Of a stretch of DNA of 64,000 nt, positions 43,379-53,400 are shown in pieces. This DNA comes from Allomeiothermus silvanus DSM 9946. GTDB lineage: Bacteria; Deinococcota; Deinococci; Deinococcales; Thermaceae. The notes beneath the pieces are model-generated. The model was given only the letters and a program-made list of their open reading frames with translations. It was not told the origin of the DNA and ran no database searches. The stretch's first letter is position 1. The number at the start of each line of letters is the position of its first letter. Location: positions 2,814,279 through 2,878,278 of the forward strand of contig NC_014212.1 of the NCBI RefSeq assembly GCF_000092125.1, given 5' to 3'. The position numbers were made by a program, and so were the translations under genes.

Positions 43379-44473
43379 GTGAACACAATCAACAAGCAGG
43401 GGCGCAGCAGCGCCCCTTCGATTCCTAAAGACGCCACCCCCTTGGCCCTGGCTGCCTTGGTGGTGAGCGCTTTGGTCATTGCCGGAGCCTGGGCTACTTT
43501 GGAGAAGCTGCACAAAGTGCTCGTGCAAAACAAACTCGAGCACCCCTGGGTAATCGCCTTGCTGGCCTTAGCCGCCTTGCTCCTCTTGCTGCTGCTTTTC
43601 CCCGCAGTGCGGGGGTTGCGCGACGCCGGCCAGGCTCGAGCCGCCCTCGGGCGCCACGAGCTGATCGAAGCCCGGGTCAAGGCCGCGGCGGCCCGCGAAT
43701 GGGCCTGGTACGCCATTGGCTATGCGGTAGCGGCCGCGCTGGTTTTCATAACCATCCAGTTCTTGCTAGCCAACGACGGAGCGGTAGGGGCTACCTTCTT
43801 CAAGCTCTCGCTGATCCAGGATTCGTTCGGCCTGGTTCTGCAGGCTTTTTGGAAAAACGTCTGGATGTTCTGCGTGGCCGAGGTCTTCATCTTGGTCTGG
43901 GGGTTGGTAATCGCGGTAGCCCGCATGGTCCCAGGGCGGGCCGGATCCCCGATCCGCTTTTTGGCCACCGTCTACACCGACGCATTCCGGGGACTGCCCA
44001 CCATCATCAGCATCTACCTCATCGCCCTGGGTCTGCCGCTGGCTAATGTGCCCTTGGTGCGCGACTGGCCCCCGGAGTGGCTGGCCGTTCTGGCCCTCAC
44101 GGTGAGCTATGGGGCCTACGTGGCCGAGGTTTACCGCGCCGGACTGGATAGCATCCATCCCAGCCAGTGGGCCGCGGCCCGCTCGCTGGGCCTTTCCTTT
44201 AGCCAGACCCTGCGCTTTGTGATCATTCCCCAGGCGGTGCGGCGCATCATACCGCCCCTCTTGAACGACTTTATCGCTTTGCAAAAAGATACCGCGCTGG
44301 TGAATGTGGTGGGGGTGATCGATGGTTTCAACCAGGCCAAGATCATTGCCAGTAACCGCTTCAACCTCTCGGCGGTGACTACGGTGGCGATTTTGTTCAT
44401 GCTGATTACCATTCCCCAAACACGCTTTGTAGACCGGCTTCTCGAGCAGGAGAAACGGCGCACCCGGGCTTAG
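43379..44473 (+). CDS. Amino-acid ABC transporter permease (HisM/GlnP type)
   Basis: 364 aa starting at GTG. The conserved permease domain lies in the C-terminal ~230 residues and includes TDAFRGLPTIISIYLIALG and the EAA-type loop AAARSLGLSFSQTLRFVIIPQA. An N-terminal extension of ~130 residues has two extra membrane helices and a charged linker; typical HisM/GlnP proteins are ~220 aa. It is in an operon between the binding protein and the ATPase. It probably forms a homodimer because no second permease is present. Confidence 0.9.
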   Translation: MNTINKQGRSSAPSIPKDATPLALAALVVSALVIAGAWATLEKLHKVLVQNKLEHPWVIALLALAALLLLLLLFPAVRGLRDAGQARAALGRHELIEARVKAAAAREWAWYAIGYAVAAALVFITIQFLLANDGAVGATFFKLSLIQDSFGLVLQAFWKNVWMFCVAEVFILVWGLVIAVARMVPGRAGSPIRFLATVYTDAFRGLPTIISIYLIALGLPLANVPLVRDWPPEWLAVLALTVSYGAYVAEVYRAGLDSIHPSQWAAARSLGLSFSQTLRFVIIPQAVRRIIPPLLNDFIALQKDTALVNVVGVIDGFNQAKIIASNRFNLSAVTTVAILFMLITIPQTRFVDRLLEQEKRRTRA

Positions 44474-44478
44474 AGATC

Positions 44479-45222
44479 ATGAGCTTTCTCGAGATACGCA
44501 ACGTACACAAGCATTACGGAAACGTGGAGGTGCTCCGGGGGATCAACCTGGATGTGGAAGAGCACCAGGTGGTCTGCCTGATCGGGCCGTCGGGGTGCGG
44601 CAAGTCTACCTTGCTGCGCTGTGTGAATGGCCTCGAGGCCATCAGCGCAGGGGAGATCCGCCTGGAGGGTGACCGTATCACCGGTCCCGGCGTGGACCTA
44701 GACCGGCTACGCCGCGAGGTGGGGATCGTCTTCCAGAGCTTTAACCTCTTTCCCCACATGACCGTGCTGCAAAACGTCACCCTGGCCCCAGTGCAGGTAC
44801 TCAAGATCCCTAGGGCTGAGGCCGAGGAGAGGGCGATGGGGCTTCTAAGGCGGATCGGGCTCGAGCACAAGGCCAGCGAGTATCCCGACCGCCTCTCCGG
44901 CGGACAGCAACAGCGGGTGGCTATCGTGCGGGCTCTGGCGATGGAACCCAAACTGATGCTCCTAGACGAGATCACCTCAGCCTTAGACCCCGAGCTGGTC
45001 TCGGAGGTGCTGAACCTATTGCGCGAGCTTGCCTCCGAAGGTATGACCATGATCCTGGCGACCCACGAGATGGGCTTTGCCAAGGAGGTCGCCAGCAAGG
45101 TTTGCTTCTTGCACCAGGGGGTAGTTCACGAGGAAGGGCCGCCTGAGCAAATCTTTGGCAACCCGCAGAAGGAACGCACCAAGGAGTTTCTCTCGAGCAT
45201 CATCGAGGCCGGGCGGCTTTAG
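44479..45222 (+). CDS. Amino-acid ABC transporter ATP-binding protein (GlnQ/HisP type)
   Basis: 247 aa. It has Walker A GPSGCGKST, the signature LSGGQQQRVAIVRALA and Walker B LMLLDEITSALDPE, with the H-loop in ATHEMGFAKEVA. The sequence is typical of polar amino-acid importers. It starts 5 bp after the permease and completes the three-gene transporter. Confidence 0.94.
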   Translation: MSFLEIRNVHKHYGNVEVLRGINLDVEEHQVVCLIGPSGCGKSTLLRCVNGLEAISAGEIRLEGDRITGPGVDLDRLRREVGIVFQSFNLFPHMTVLQNVTLAPVQVLKIPRAEAEERAMGLLRRIGLEHKASEYPDRLSGGQQQRVAIVRALAMEPKLMLLDEITSALDPELVSEVLNLLRELASEGMTMILATHEMGFAKEVASKVCFLHQGVVHEEGPPEQIFGNPQKERTKEFLSSIIEAGRL

Positions 45223-45276
45223 AAGATCGGCTCCAACCTCTGCCCGGTTTTGGGCAGCGAACCAGCATCCATCCAA

Positions 45277-46419
45277 CTACGTTGTGTAGAGCGCATTGAT
45301 GCGAACGTACTCCTCGGTGAGGTCGCAGCCCCAAGCCACCCCCTGTCCTTCCCCCTCGGCCAGGTCCACCTCGACGATAACCTCCTCGGCTCGCATGGCC
45401 TCGCTGACCGAAGCGCGGTCAAACTCGAGTACCCGCCCCGCATAAAGGGGAATCCCCTGCAGAGAGATCCTCACCCGATCCACCGCGAAGTGCGCCCCGG
45501 ATTTGCCGATGGCCATCATCACCCGGCCCCAGTTGGGGTCGTTGCCGTAGACGGCGCTCTTCCACAAAGGGCTAGCCGCCACCGCTAGCGCAGCCTTACG
45601 CGCCTCCTCGTCGGAGAGGGCTCCATTCACCTTTACGGTGAGCAGCTTGGTAGCCCCCTCGCCGTCGCGGGCCAATTGCCGGGCCAGCGAGACGCACACC
45701 CCCTCGACCGCCGCCCAAAACTCCGGGAGGGGGACTTCCCCTGAGGCCCCGTTGGCCAGGAGCACCGCCATATCGTTGGTAGAGGTGTCGGTGTCCACCG
45801 TGACCTGGTTGAAACTTTTATCTATCACACCCTTCCAGCCCTGGCGCAGTTCGGCTTGCGAAACCGCCGCATCGGTGAGGATATACGCCAACATAGTCGC
45901 CATGTTGGGCTGGATCATCCCGCTGCCCTTGCAAATGCCCACCACCCGGGCCCCACCGGGAAGCTCGGCCTCGGCCATCTTGGGTACTAAGTCGGTGGTG
46001 AGGATGGCCTCCATGAAGGGATCGATCTCAGGGCCCAGCTGAATCTGCGGCAACCCCGCCGCGATCTTCTCTATGGGCAAGGGCTGGCCGATTACCCCGG
46101 TGGAGCCGGTCAGGACAGCCTCCGGAGCAATCCCGAGTTGAACCGCAGCCAGCTCGGCCATGCGGCGATCGGCCTCCACCCCCGCTTGCCCGGTGGCGCA
46201 ATTGGCATTGCCGGCGTTGACCACGATCGCTTGGAGCAACCCCCCACTGGCGTATAGCTTTCGGCCCCGGTTCACGCTAGGGGCCGCCGCCCGGTTCAGG
46301 GTGCCCACAAAGGCCCAGCTACAGGGCGTACCCGAGACCAAAAGGCCCAGATCCGGCTTGCCTGAGGGTTTGATTTTGGCTCGTGTGGATCCCGCACGAA
46401 ATCCGATAGGTAATCTCAT
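45277..46419 (-). CDS. argJ: Bifunctional ornithine acetyltransferase / N-acetylglutamate synthase
   Basis: 380 aa, usual length. The self-cleavage site is visible in ANGASGEVP-type context preceded by [15 protein letters not shown] (the Thr of [16 protein letters not shown]-like block). [17 protein letters not shown] and [16 protein letters not shown] are other ArgJ motifs. It transfers the acetyl group from N-acetylornithine to glutamate, closing the cyclic arginine pathway. The start overlaps the end of bshA by 4 bp on the same strand, so the two are translated together. argC and argF are just upstream. Confidence 0.95.
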   Translation of the reverse strand: MRLPIGFRAGSTRAKIKPSGKPDLGLLVSGTPCSWAFVGTLNRAAAPSVNRGRKLYASGGLLQAIVVNAGNANCATGQAGVEADRRMAELAAVQLGIAPEAVLTGSTGVIGQPLPIEKIAAGLPQIQLGPEIDPFMEAILTTDLVPKMAEAELPGGARVVGICKGSGMIQPNMATMLAYILTDAAVSQAELRQGWKGVIDKSFNQVTVDTDTSTNDMAVLLANGASGEVPLPEFWAAVEGVCVSLARQLARDGEGATKLLTVKVNGALSDEEARKAALAVAASPLWKSAVYGNDPNWGRVMMAIGKSGAHFAVDRVRISLQGIPLYAGRVLEFDRASVSEAMRAEEVIVEVDLAEGEGQGVAWGCDLTEEYVRINALYTT

Positions 46420-47690
46420 GCCGATAGCTTAACGCCTTCGCTCGCCTGGGTGGATGGAGCCCCGGTAGTGGACTCTGTGTGCTGCAGACCCAATACCTCG
46501 CGGTAGACCTCGAGGTATTGGGGAACAATCACGTCGGGGTGAAAGCGCTCGACCGCCCGCACCCGGGCCTGCTCACCCAGGCGCTGGTGGTGTACCGGCT
46601 GTGAGAGGGCCTCGAGGGCCGCCTCGGCCATCCCCTCGATATCCCCCACCGCCCGCAGGTAGCCGGTCTTTCCCTCTTCTACTACCTCCGGCAGGCCACC
46701 CACCCGGCTGGCTACCACCGGCACCCCGCAGGCCATCCCCTCCAGCACGGCTAGGCCGAACGACTCTTGCTCGGAGGGCATCAGCATGAGGTCGGCCAGG
46801 CCCAGCACCCGCTCGACCTCCGGGATAAACTCCAAAAACTGCACCCGTCCCATCACCTCGAGTTCCTGGGCCAGCGCGAAGCACTCCGGGCGCTCGGGGC
46901 CATCCCCCACCATGAGGAGCCGGGCGGGGAGCTTGGCGGCGACCCGGGCAAACACCCGGATCACATCCTGGGGCCGCTTGACCCGACGGAAGTTAGAAAC
47001 ATGGATGAGCAGGGCTTCGTCGGGTTGAGCAAAGCGGGCCCGCAGCAGCGGGTCGTGGATGGGCTTGAACCGCTCGGGGTCCACCCAGTTGTGGATCACG
47101 TGGATAGGGCGGTGGATGCCGAAAGCCTCTCGGGTGTGGCGGGCCAGGTCGTGCGAGACCGCCGTCACCGCGTCAGAGGCCTCGATGGCGTGGCGGGTGG
47201 TGTGCCTGAGCGCGGGCTCGAGGCCCAATAGCGTCACGTCGGTGCCGTGCAGGGTGGTCACTACCTTGAAGCTCCCCCCACTGACCTCGCGGGCCAATAG
47301 GGCGCTAGTAGCGTGGGGAATGGCGTAGTGGGCGTGCACGATCTCAATGTGGTGTTCCTCAACCAACCGGGCCAGGGTGTTGGCCGCGGTGAGGGTGGAA
47401 AGCGCATCGTCAAAAAGCGGGTAATCTACCGTACCGATCTGGTGAAACTGTACCCGCTCACGTCCGATGGCAGCGTCTACCGGGGTCACCCCCAGCAAGC
47501 GACCAATCCGGCGGATCATGCCCTGGAAGAAACTTTCGCTGCGCGCATCGAGCTCCCGGCTCAGGCGAAAGGGCCGCTTGGGGGCCACGATATGCACCTG
47601 ATGGCCCCTTTTGGCCAGCGCTACGGCAAGTTCGGTCGCTACCACCCCCGAACCCCCCGCAGAGGCGTGGCACAGGATCGCGATATTCAT
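46416..47690 (-). CDS. bshA: N-acetyl-alpha-D-glucosaminyl L-malate synthase (bacillithiol)
   Basis: 424 aa from ATG 47690, with GGAGGT 5 nt upstream. It is a GT4-type glycosyltransferase: [22 protein letters not shown] at the start, [29 protein letters not shown] and the C-terminal [23 protein letters not shown] block. These are close to BshA, which joins UDP-GlcNAc and malate in the first step of bacillithiol synthesis. A segment after [14 protein letters not shown] is longer than in short BshA forms. It overlaps argJ. The second pathway gene, bshB1, is 6 kb away, supporting the call. Confidence 0.88.
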   Translation of the reverse strand: MNIAILCHASAGGSGVVATELAVALAKRGHQVHIVAPKRPFRLSRELDARSESFFQGMIRRIGRLLGVTPVDAAIGRERVQFHQIGTVDYPLFDDALSTLTAANTLARLVEEHHIEIVHAHYAIPHATSALLAREVSGGSFKVVTTLHGTDVTLLGLEPALRHTTRHAIEASDAVTAVSHDLARHTREAFGIHRPIHVIHNWVDPERFKPIHDPLLRARFAQPDEALLIHVSNFRRVKRPQDVIRVFARVAAKLPARLLMVGDGPERPECFALAQELEVMGRVQFLEFIPEVERVLGLADLMLMPSEQESFGLAVLEGMACGVPVVASRVGGLPEVVEEGKTGYLRAVGDIEGMAEAALEALSQPVHHQRLGEQARVRAVERFHPDVIVPQYLEVYREVLGLQHTESTTGAPSTQASEGVKLSA

Positions 47691-47894
47691 CCGGCACCTC
47701 CTTGACAAGGGAACCTACCCAGCTCGCTCCCAACACCGCACAGCGCTGGGTTTCACTCTTGGCACGACGCTAAGCCTGGAAGCTGAGGATTGACTGAGTT
47801 TTGCTCTCAGAAAAGCCTTCCCCAAAAACCTGTTAGGGCGGGGTCTAGCTGCGCACGACGCCCCCGCCGCTGCATTAAGGCGAGGGACTCCCGG

Positions 47895-48866
47895 CTAAGC
47901 AGCTACCCCTCTGACCTGGTACGCGTGCTCCTCCACGGTACCCAGCATCAAATCGAGGTTTTGTGCTGCTGCCCCCGAAGCCCCTTTGCCCAGGTTATCG
48001 AAACGGGCTACCAGGAGCGCTTGCTCGCGGGTGGGGTTCTCGAAGACGAAGAGTTCCATGCGGTTAGTGTTGTTGAGGGCCTGCGGATCGAGAACGGGGT
48101 GATGAGCCCCGTAGGTCTCGAGGGGCATCACCTCTACGAAGCGTTGACCCTGGTAGCGCTCGGCCAGCGCCGCGTGGAGTTCGCAAGCCCGGACTCCTTT
48201 AGGTAAGGCCCACAGGTGCACCGGGATCATCACCAGCATCCCCTGGGCGAAGCGGGCCACCGCGGGGGTGAAGATCGGCTCGTGGAGGAGCCGAGAATAC
48301 CGGGTCATCTCGGGAATGTGCTTGTGGGTCAGCTCGAGGCCATAGGCCCGGTAATCCCCGGCTAGGCGGTGCTCCCCCTTCCCCTCCATCGCCTCGATGA
48401 GCGCCCGCCCACCGCCGCTATATCCGGAGATTCCCTGTACTGAAGCCGCAAAGCCCTCGGGTAAAAGGCCTGCGTCTACCAATGGGCGCAGCAGGGCGAT
48501 GGCGCCGGTCGCGTAGCAGCCGGGGTTGGCGACGAAACGGGCCTGGCGGATGAGGTCGGGCTGGAGGGGGCTGAGCTCGGGAAAACCGTAGACCCAACCT
48601 TCCGCCACCCGGTGGGCCGAGCTTGCATCGAGGACTCGAGTCTGGGGGTTTTCGATCATCGCCACCGCCTCTTTGGCGGCCTCATCCGGCAAGCAGAGGA
48701 TCGCTACGTCGGCCTGATTCAAAAGTCGCTTGCGCTCGAGCGCGTCTTTGCGCTGGGCGGGGTCTATCGAAAGGAGCTCGAGGTCGTTGCGCCCGGCGAG
48801 CCGTAGGCGAATCTGTAGCCCGGTGGTCCCCGCTTCCCCGTCGATGAAGATCTTCGGCTTGCCCAT
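47895..48866 (-). CDS. argC: N-acetyl-gamma-glutamyl-phosphate reductase
   Basis: 323 aa from ATG 48866; a TTG at 48872 is possible. The nucleotide-binding start [19 protein letters not shown] and the catalytic cysteine in [13 protein letters not shown] identify the type 2 (short) ArgC. It reduces N-acetylglutamyl phosphate to the semialdehyde. TACACT lies 11 nt before the ATG on the minus strand. It sits between argF and bshA/argJ, all on the same strand. Confidence 0.94.
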   Translation of the reverse strand: MGKPKIFIDGEAGTTGLQIRLRLAGRNDLELLSIDPAQRKDALERKRLLNQADVAILCLPDEAAKEAVAMIENPQTRVLDASSAHRVAEGWVYGFPELSPLQPDLIRQARFVANPGCYATGAIALLRPLVDAGLLPEGFAASVQGISGYSGGGRALIEAMEGKGEHRLAGDYRAYGLELTHKHIPEMTRYSRLLHEPIFTPAVARFAQGMLVMIPVHLWALPKGVRACELHAALAERYQGQRFVEVMPLETYGAHHPVLDPQALNNTNRMELFVFENPTREQALLVARFDNLGKGASGAAAQNLDLMLGTVEEHAYQVRGVAA

Positions 48867-48895
48867 ACCCAAACTGAAGTGTACTGCGCGCGGCC

Positions 48896-49837
48896 TTAGC
48901 CCAACAGGTGGTAGAGCAGCGCTTTCTGCGCGTGCAAGCGGTTTTCGGCCTGGTCGAAGACCCGGCTCTTAGGATGGAGGGTGGCTTCTTCTACCACCTC
49001 CTCGCCGTAGTGGGCCGGCAGGCAGTGCAGGAAGATGCCATCCTCGTCGATCAGATCCAGCATCGCCGGATTCACCTGAAACCCTGCGAAATCCTTAATC
49101 TTGCGCCGCTGGCTGGCTTCTTGCTCCTGGCCCATGGAAACCCACACGTCGGTGTAGAGCACCTGGGCCCCCTCGGCTGCCGCCTTGGGGTCGTGGGTGA
49201 GGGTCACATCGGCCCCCAGCTTGAGGGCTTCCATCAGGATCAGCGCGTTGGGCTCATAGCCGCGCGGGGTAGCGATGGTGAGCTTGGCCCCGGAGAGCAC
49301 CGCGGTCTGGATATGGGCATTGGCCATATTGTTCCCATCTCCGATATAAGCCACCCGCAGCCCCCGCGTATCGGGGAAGGTCTCTTCGATGGTCTGGTAG
49401 TCGGCCAGCAGTTGCACCGGGTGCAGAAGGTCAGAAAGGCCGTTGATGACCGGCTTGGAAGAGTACTGGGCTAGGTCTTCCAAGGTTGAGTGGAGATACA
49501 CTCGGGCCATAATGGCATCTACCCAGCGCTCGAGGTTCATGGCGATATCCCGCACCGGCTCCCGTGTGCCCAGGCCGATCTCGGCGTTGGTGAGGTTCAC
49601 CGCGTGCCCGCCAAGGTGGTTCATCGCCACCTCGAAGGTGGTGCGGGTACGCAGGGAAGGTTTCTCGAAGATCATCGCCAAAGTCTGGCCCTCTAAGGGG
49701 CGCTGGCCTTTGAACTCGCCCCGCTTCATGGCATGGGCGGTATCGAGTACCGCACGGTATTCGGCAGGAGAAAGATCGAGGTTGGAGAGGAAGTCGCGTC
49801 CTTTCAGGCTCGAGACCGCTTGTTTCGCTTCGACCAC
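48896..49837 (-). CDS. argF: Ornithine carbamoyltransferase
   Basis: 313 aa from the GTG at 49837, chosen because GGAGG lies 6 nt upstream; an ATG at 49870 would add 11 residues ahead of the RBS. The carbamoyl-phosphate motif is [29 protein letters not shown] and the ornithine loop [13 protein letters not shown] are also present. It makes citrulline from ornithine and carbamoyl phosphate. It is the first gene of the arg/bsh group on this strand. Confidence 0.94.
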   Translation of the reverse strand: MVEAKQAVSSLKGRDFLSNLDLSPAEYRAVLDTAHAMKRGEFKGQRPLEGQTLAMIFEKPSLRTRTTFEVAMNHLGGHAVNLTNAEIGLGTREPVRDIAMNLERWVDAIMARVYLHSTLEDLAQYSSKPVINGLSDLLHPVQLLADYQTIEETFPDTRGLRVAYIGDGNNMANAHIQTAVLSGAKLTIATPRGYEPNALILMEALKLGADVTLTHDPKAAAEGAQVLYTDVWVSMGQEQEASQRRKIKDFAGFQVNPAMLDLIDEDGIFLHCLPAHYGEEVVEEATLHPKSRVFDQAENRLHAQKALLYHLLG

Positions 49838-49995
49838 GGGAATCCTCCATCGGCCCGCATAACTAAGCAAGCCAGAGCTTGATTATACGCTCAAACCCCG
49901 CCCTCTAGGCCGCAATGGCGCATAAAGCAAGTTCCACAGCTTGGCCCGGCCGGTTAATATTTTACAATCAATTTTTCAAGTGCAAATACTTCTTA

Positions 49996-50024
49996 TTGAC
50001 AATAGTTCATTTTGAAAGTACATT
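49996..50024 (+). promoter_or_regulatory. Promoter of marR-exporter operon
   Basis: TTGACA (49996-50001) and TACATT (50019-50024) are spaced 17 bp apart, and the ATG of marR follows 9 nt later. The AT-rich flanks contain imperfect dyads (AAGT-N6-ACTT at 49979-49992), and CAAT/ATTG brackets the promoter. These are candidate MarR sites. Confidence 0.72.
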
Positions 50025-50033
50025 GATAGGGTT

Positions 50034-50459
50034 ATGCCTTGGACGGTACTCACCCGTATGTGGAAGCTCATGCGGGACCTCCGAGATGAAACCCTGCCCC
50101 AGCTCGAGCGCCTGGGGCTGGCCCCTAACGACCCCTGGCTGCTGGCAAGCATCGAGCATCACCACCACCCCACCGAGGTAGTACGCCTGACGCAGATGCC
50201 TGCCCCCACCGTCTCGCAGATGCTCAAGCGGCTCGAAGCCGAGGGGCTGCTAGTTCGCTCGCTCGATCCCTCCGACCTACGGCGTTACCACTTCGAGCTG
50301 ACGGCTCGAGGCTACGAGGTGTTGAAAGAAAGCCGCACCCTGCTCATGAGCGCGATGGAACGGAGGCTCGAGCGCCTCACTCCCGAGCAGCGCCGCCAGT
50401 TTGTCGAATTGCTGGATATCCTCGCCCAGAGCGAGGGCGAGAAGGTAGGAAAGGAGTAA
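50034..50459 (+). CDS. MarR-family transcriptional regulator
   Basis: 141 aa winged-helix protein. The recognition region TQMPAPTVSQMLKRLEAEGLLVRSLDPSDLRRYHFELTARG is typical of MarR proteins, with flanking helices for dimerisation. It lies 2 bp before the multidrug-type exporter gene and shares its promoter. It probably represses both genes until a toxic ligand binds. Confidence 0.9.
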   Translation: MPWTVLTRMWKLMRDLRDETLPQLERLGLAPNDPWLLASIEHHHHPTEVVRLTQMPAPTVSQMLKRLEAEGLLVRSLDPSDLRRYHFELTARGYEVLKESRTLLMSAMERRLERLTPEQRRQFVELLDILAQSEGEKVGKE

Positions 50460-50461
50460 TC

Positions 50462-53400
50462 ATGGCCGAACCCATTCGCAGCGATCCCGGGGCTGGCGAA
50501 GCACCCCAGGGGATGCCCCGCGAGACCCGCATGACCCTCATCGGCATCCTGCTGGGGCTATTCCTAGCCGCCCTCGACCAGACCATCGTCTCCACCGCGC
50601 TGCCCAAGATCATCGCCGATCTCAACGGCACCGAGCTATATGCTTGGGTCACCACCGCTTATCTGTTGGCTTCCACGGTCTCGGCCCCTATCTTCGGGCG
50701 CCTGACCGAACTCTTCAGCCGCAAATCCATCCTGCTCATCGCTATCCTAATCTTCTTGGGTGGCTCGGCGCTGTGCGGGCTAAGTCAGAACATGCCCGAG
50801 CTGATCCTCTTCCGGGGCATTCAGGGGATCGGCGGCGGGGCCCTGTTTGCCTTGGCCCTCACCACCATTGCGGTGCTCTTTCCTCCGCGCGAGCGCGGAC
50901 GGGTGGGCGGTCTCTTCGGGGCGATTTTCGGGGTCAGCAGCGCGGTCGGCCCCTGGCTGGGCGGCCTCCTCACCGACCACCTCTCCTGGCACTGGGTCTT
51001 CTACATCAACATGCCCGTAGGCGCAGTAGCCCTGTGGTTCATCGGGCGCTTTATGCCCCGCTTGAGGCCCGATCACCGCGAGACCTTCGACTTCTTGGGG
51101 GCTGCGCTACTCATCGTGTGGACCGTCCCGCTAATGCTAGCCTTTTCCTGGGGCGGTAGCACTTACCCCTGGAGCAGCCCCCGCATTCTGGGCCTTTTCG
51201 CCATGAGTGCGGTAGCGCTGGCGCTGTGGGTCTGGTCGCAAAGCCGCGAGAAGCACCCGCTGTTCGACCTCTCCATACTAAAAATCCCCACCTTTACCAT
51301 CGCCTCCGTAGCCATCTTCTTCTATGGCCCGGCCTTCTTGGGCGCGGTGGCTTTCTTGCCGCTTTACCTGCAGGTGGTGAAGGGGGTCTCGGCCTCGGCC
51401 TCGGGTGTCACGGTGCTTCCCCTGACGGTGGGGGTAGTGCTCGGTGCCACCGGGAGCGGGGTTCTTTCAGGACGGCTGGGCCGCTACAAGCCCCTGCTCC
51501 TCATCGGCACCCTCTGGTTGCTGGCGGTCTTTCTTACGTTGCATTTGGTGCTGAGCGTGAATACCCCACTGTGGCTGGCCGTAGTCCTTTTCTTCCTGCT
51601 GGGCCTCGGCCTGGGGCCTTCGCAGTCACTCTTGCAGGTCGCCGCGCAAAACAACATCCCACCCCAGCGTTTGGGTTCGGCCACCGCAGCCACTCAGCTT
51701 ATCCGGCAAATCGGCTCGACCATCGGGATTGCTTTGCTGGGAACGGTGCTTACCCAAAACCTCAACGCCGAGACCTGCAAGGTCTTCCCCGACAACGCCT
51801 CGTGCAAACCCGGAGCGTTGGCGCAGCGCAGCAACGAGGGCGGGACCGGGGCCAACCTGGATGAGCAGTTCCAAAAGCTCGAGGCGCAGATTGTGGCCGC
51901 GCTCAAAGGGGATGAGGCCGCGTATGACGAGCTGATGGCGAACAAGGATGTTCCCGAAGACGTGAAAAGCAAGTTGGTCAAGGGGGGGCTCCCGGCCCAG
52001 TTTAAGGACACCGAGGCCAAGGTAATCGCAGCGCTCAAGGGCGATGAAAAAGCCTACGCCGAGCTGATGAACGATCCCAACACTCCAGACGAACTCAAGA
52101 AACGGCTGGTGAAGGGGGGAATTCCTGCCCAGTTCCGGGCGCTCGAGGCCAAAGTCAGCGCGGCCCTTCGCGGCGACGAGCAAGCTTATACCGATCTCAT
52201 CAACGATCCTAACGTCCCCGCCGAACTCAAGAAACGGCTGGTCAAGGGCGGCATCCCCGCGCAGTTCAAGGAACTGGCAGATCAGGTCGAAGCCGCTTTG
52301 CGCGGAGATATCGCGGCCTATAACCGCCTGATGAGCAACCCCAACGTCCCAGCGGAGCTCAAGTCCCGGCTCGTCAAGGGGGGCATTCCCGCCCAGTTCA
52401 AGGAGCTCGAGCGACAGGTGGAGGCCGCTCTGCGGGGAGACCTGCGAGCCTATAACGCCCTGGTGAGCAACCCCCAGGTCCCGGCGGAACTCAAGAGCCG
52501 CTTGGTGAAAGGAGGCATCCCCGCGCAGTTCCAAAAGCTCCAGGACCAGGTAGAAGCGGCCATCAAAGGCGATCTCGAGGCCTACGCTGCTTTGATGGGC
52601 AACCCGCAGGTCCCCGCCGAGCTGAAATCCCGCTTGATCAAAGGGGGAATCCCCGCGCAGTTCCAAGTGCTCGAGGCCCAGGTGGAGGCTGCCCTTAAGG
52701 GGGATGAGGCCGCCTACACCGCCCTCATCCGCAACCCCCAGGTTCCCGCCGAGCTCCAAGCCCGCCTCGTCAAGGGCGGCATCCCGGCCCAGTTCCAAAC
52801 GCTCGAGGGGCTCTTGATCGCTGCCCTGAACGGGGATCCAGCGGCCTACCAAGCCGTGCAGAACAACCCGCAGATCCCGGCCCAGTTCAAAGGGCAAATC
52901 CCCCCGGGCGGGATCGCTGCCCAGGTTCAGGCCCAGATCGCCCAAACCGAAAGCCTGCTCGAGGCTGCCCTCCAGGGCGACGCACAGGCCGCCCAGGCGC
53001 TGCGGGCCAACCCCAACCTGGACCCCCGTATCCAGGCCCTCCTGGATACCCCGCCACCCCCGGAGGCCCGCCCCGCAGCCTTAGCCCAAGTCAAAGCCGG
53101 GCTCGAGGCCCAGATCCCGCAGATCGTCGCGGCGGCTACCCAGCAGGCCGAGTCCCGGATCAAGGCTGGGCTACAGCAGGCCCAGGCCGAGGCGTTGGCC
53201 CAGGCTATCGCCGGGGTCAAGGCAGGCTTGGCCCAGGCCCAAAGCAAGGCCATTGCGGCGGCCATCGCCACCGTGCGGGAAAATCTGCGCAAAGCCCAGG
53301 CCCAAGCTACCCAAGCAGCCATCGCAGCAGTCGGGAAAAACCTACAAGCCGCCCAGGCTAGCGCCACCGAACAGGCGGTAAAGGCGGTACGGGAAAACCT

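Noticed and set aside
51626-52945. A 439-codon minus-strand frame with its own repeats, opposite the exporter insert
   Set aside because: Its repeats are the mirror of the 132-bp units of the exporter gene. The plus-strand frame continues through membrane helices on both sides.
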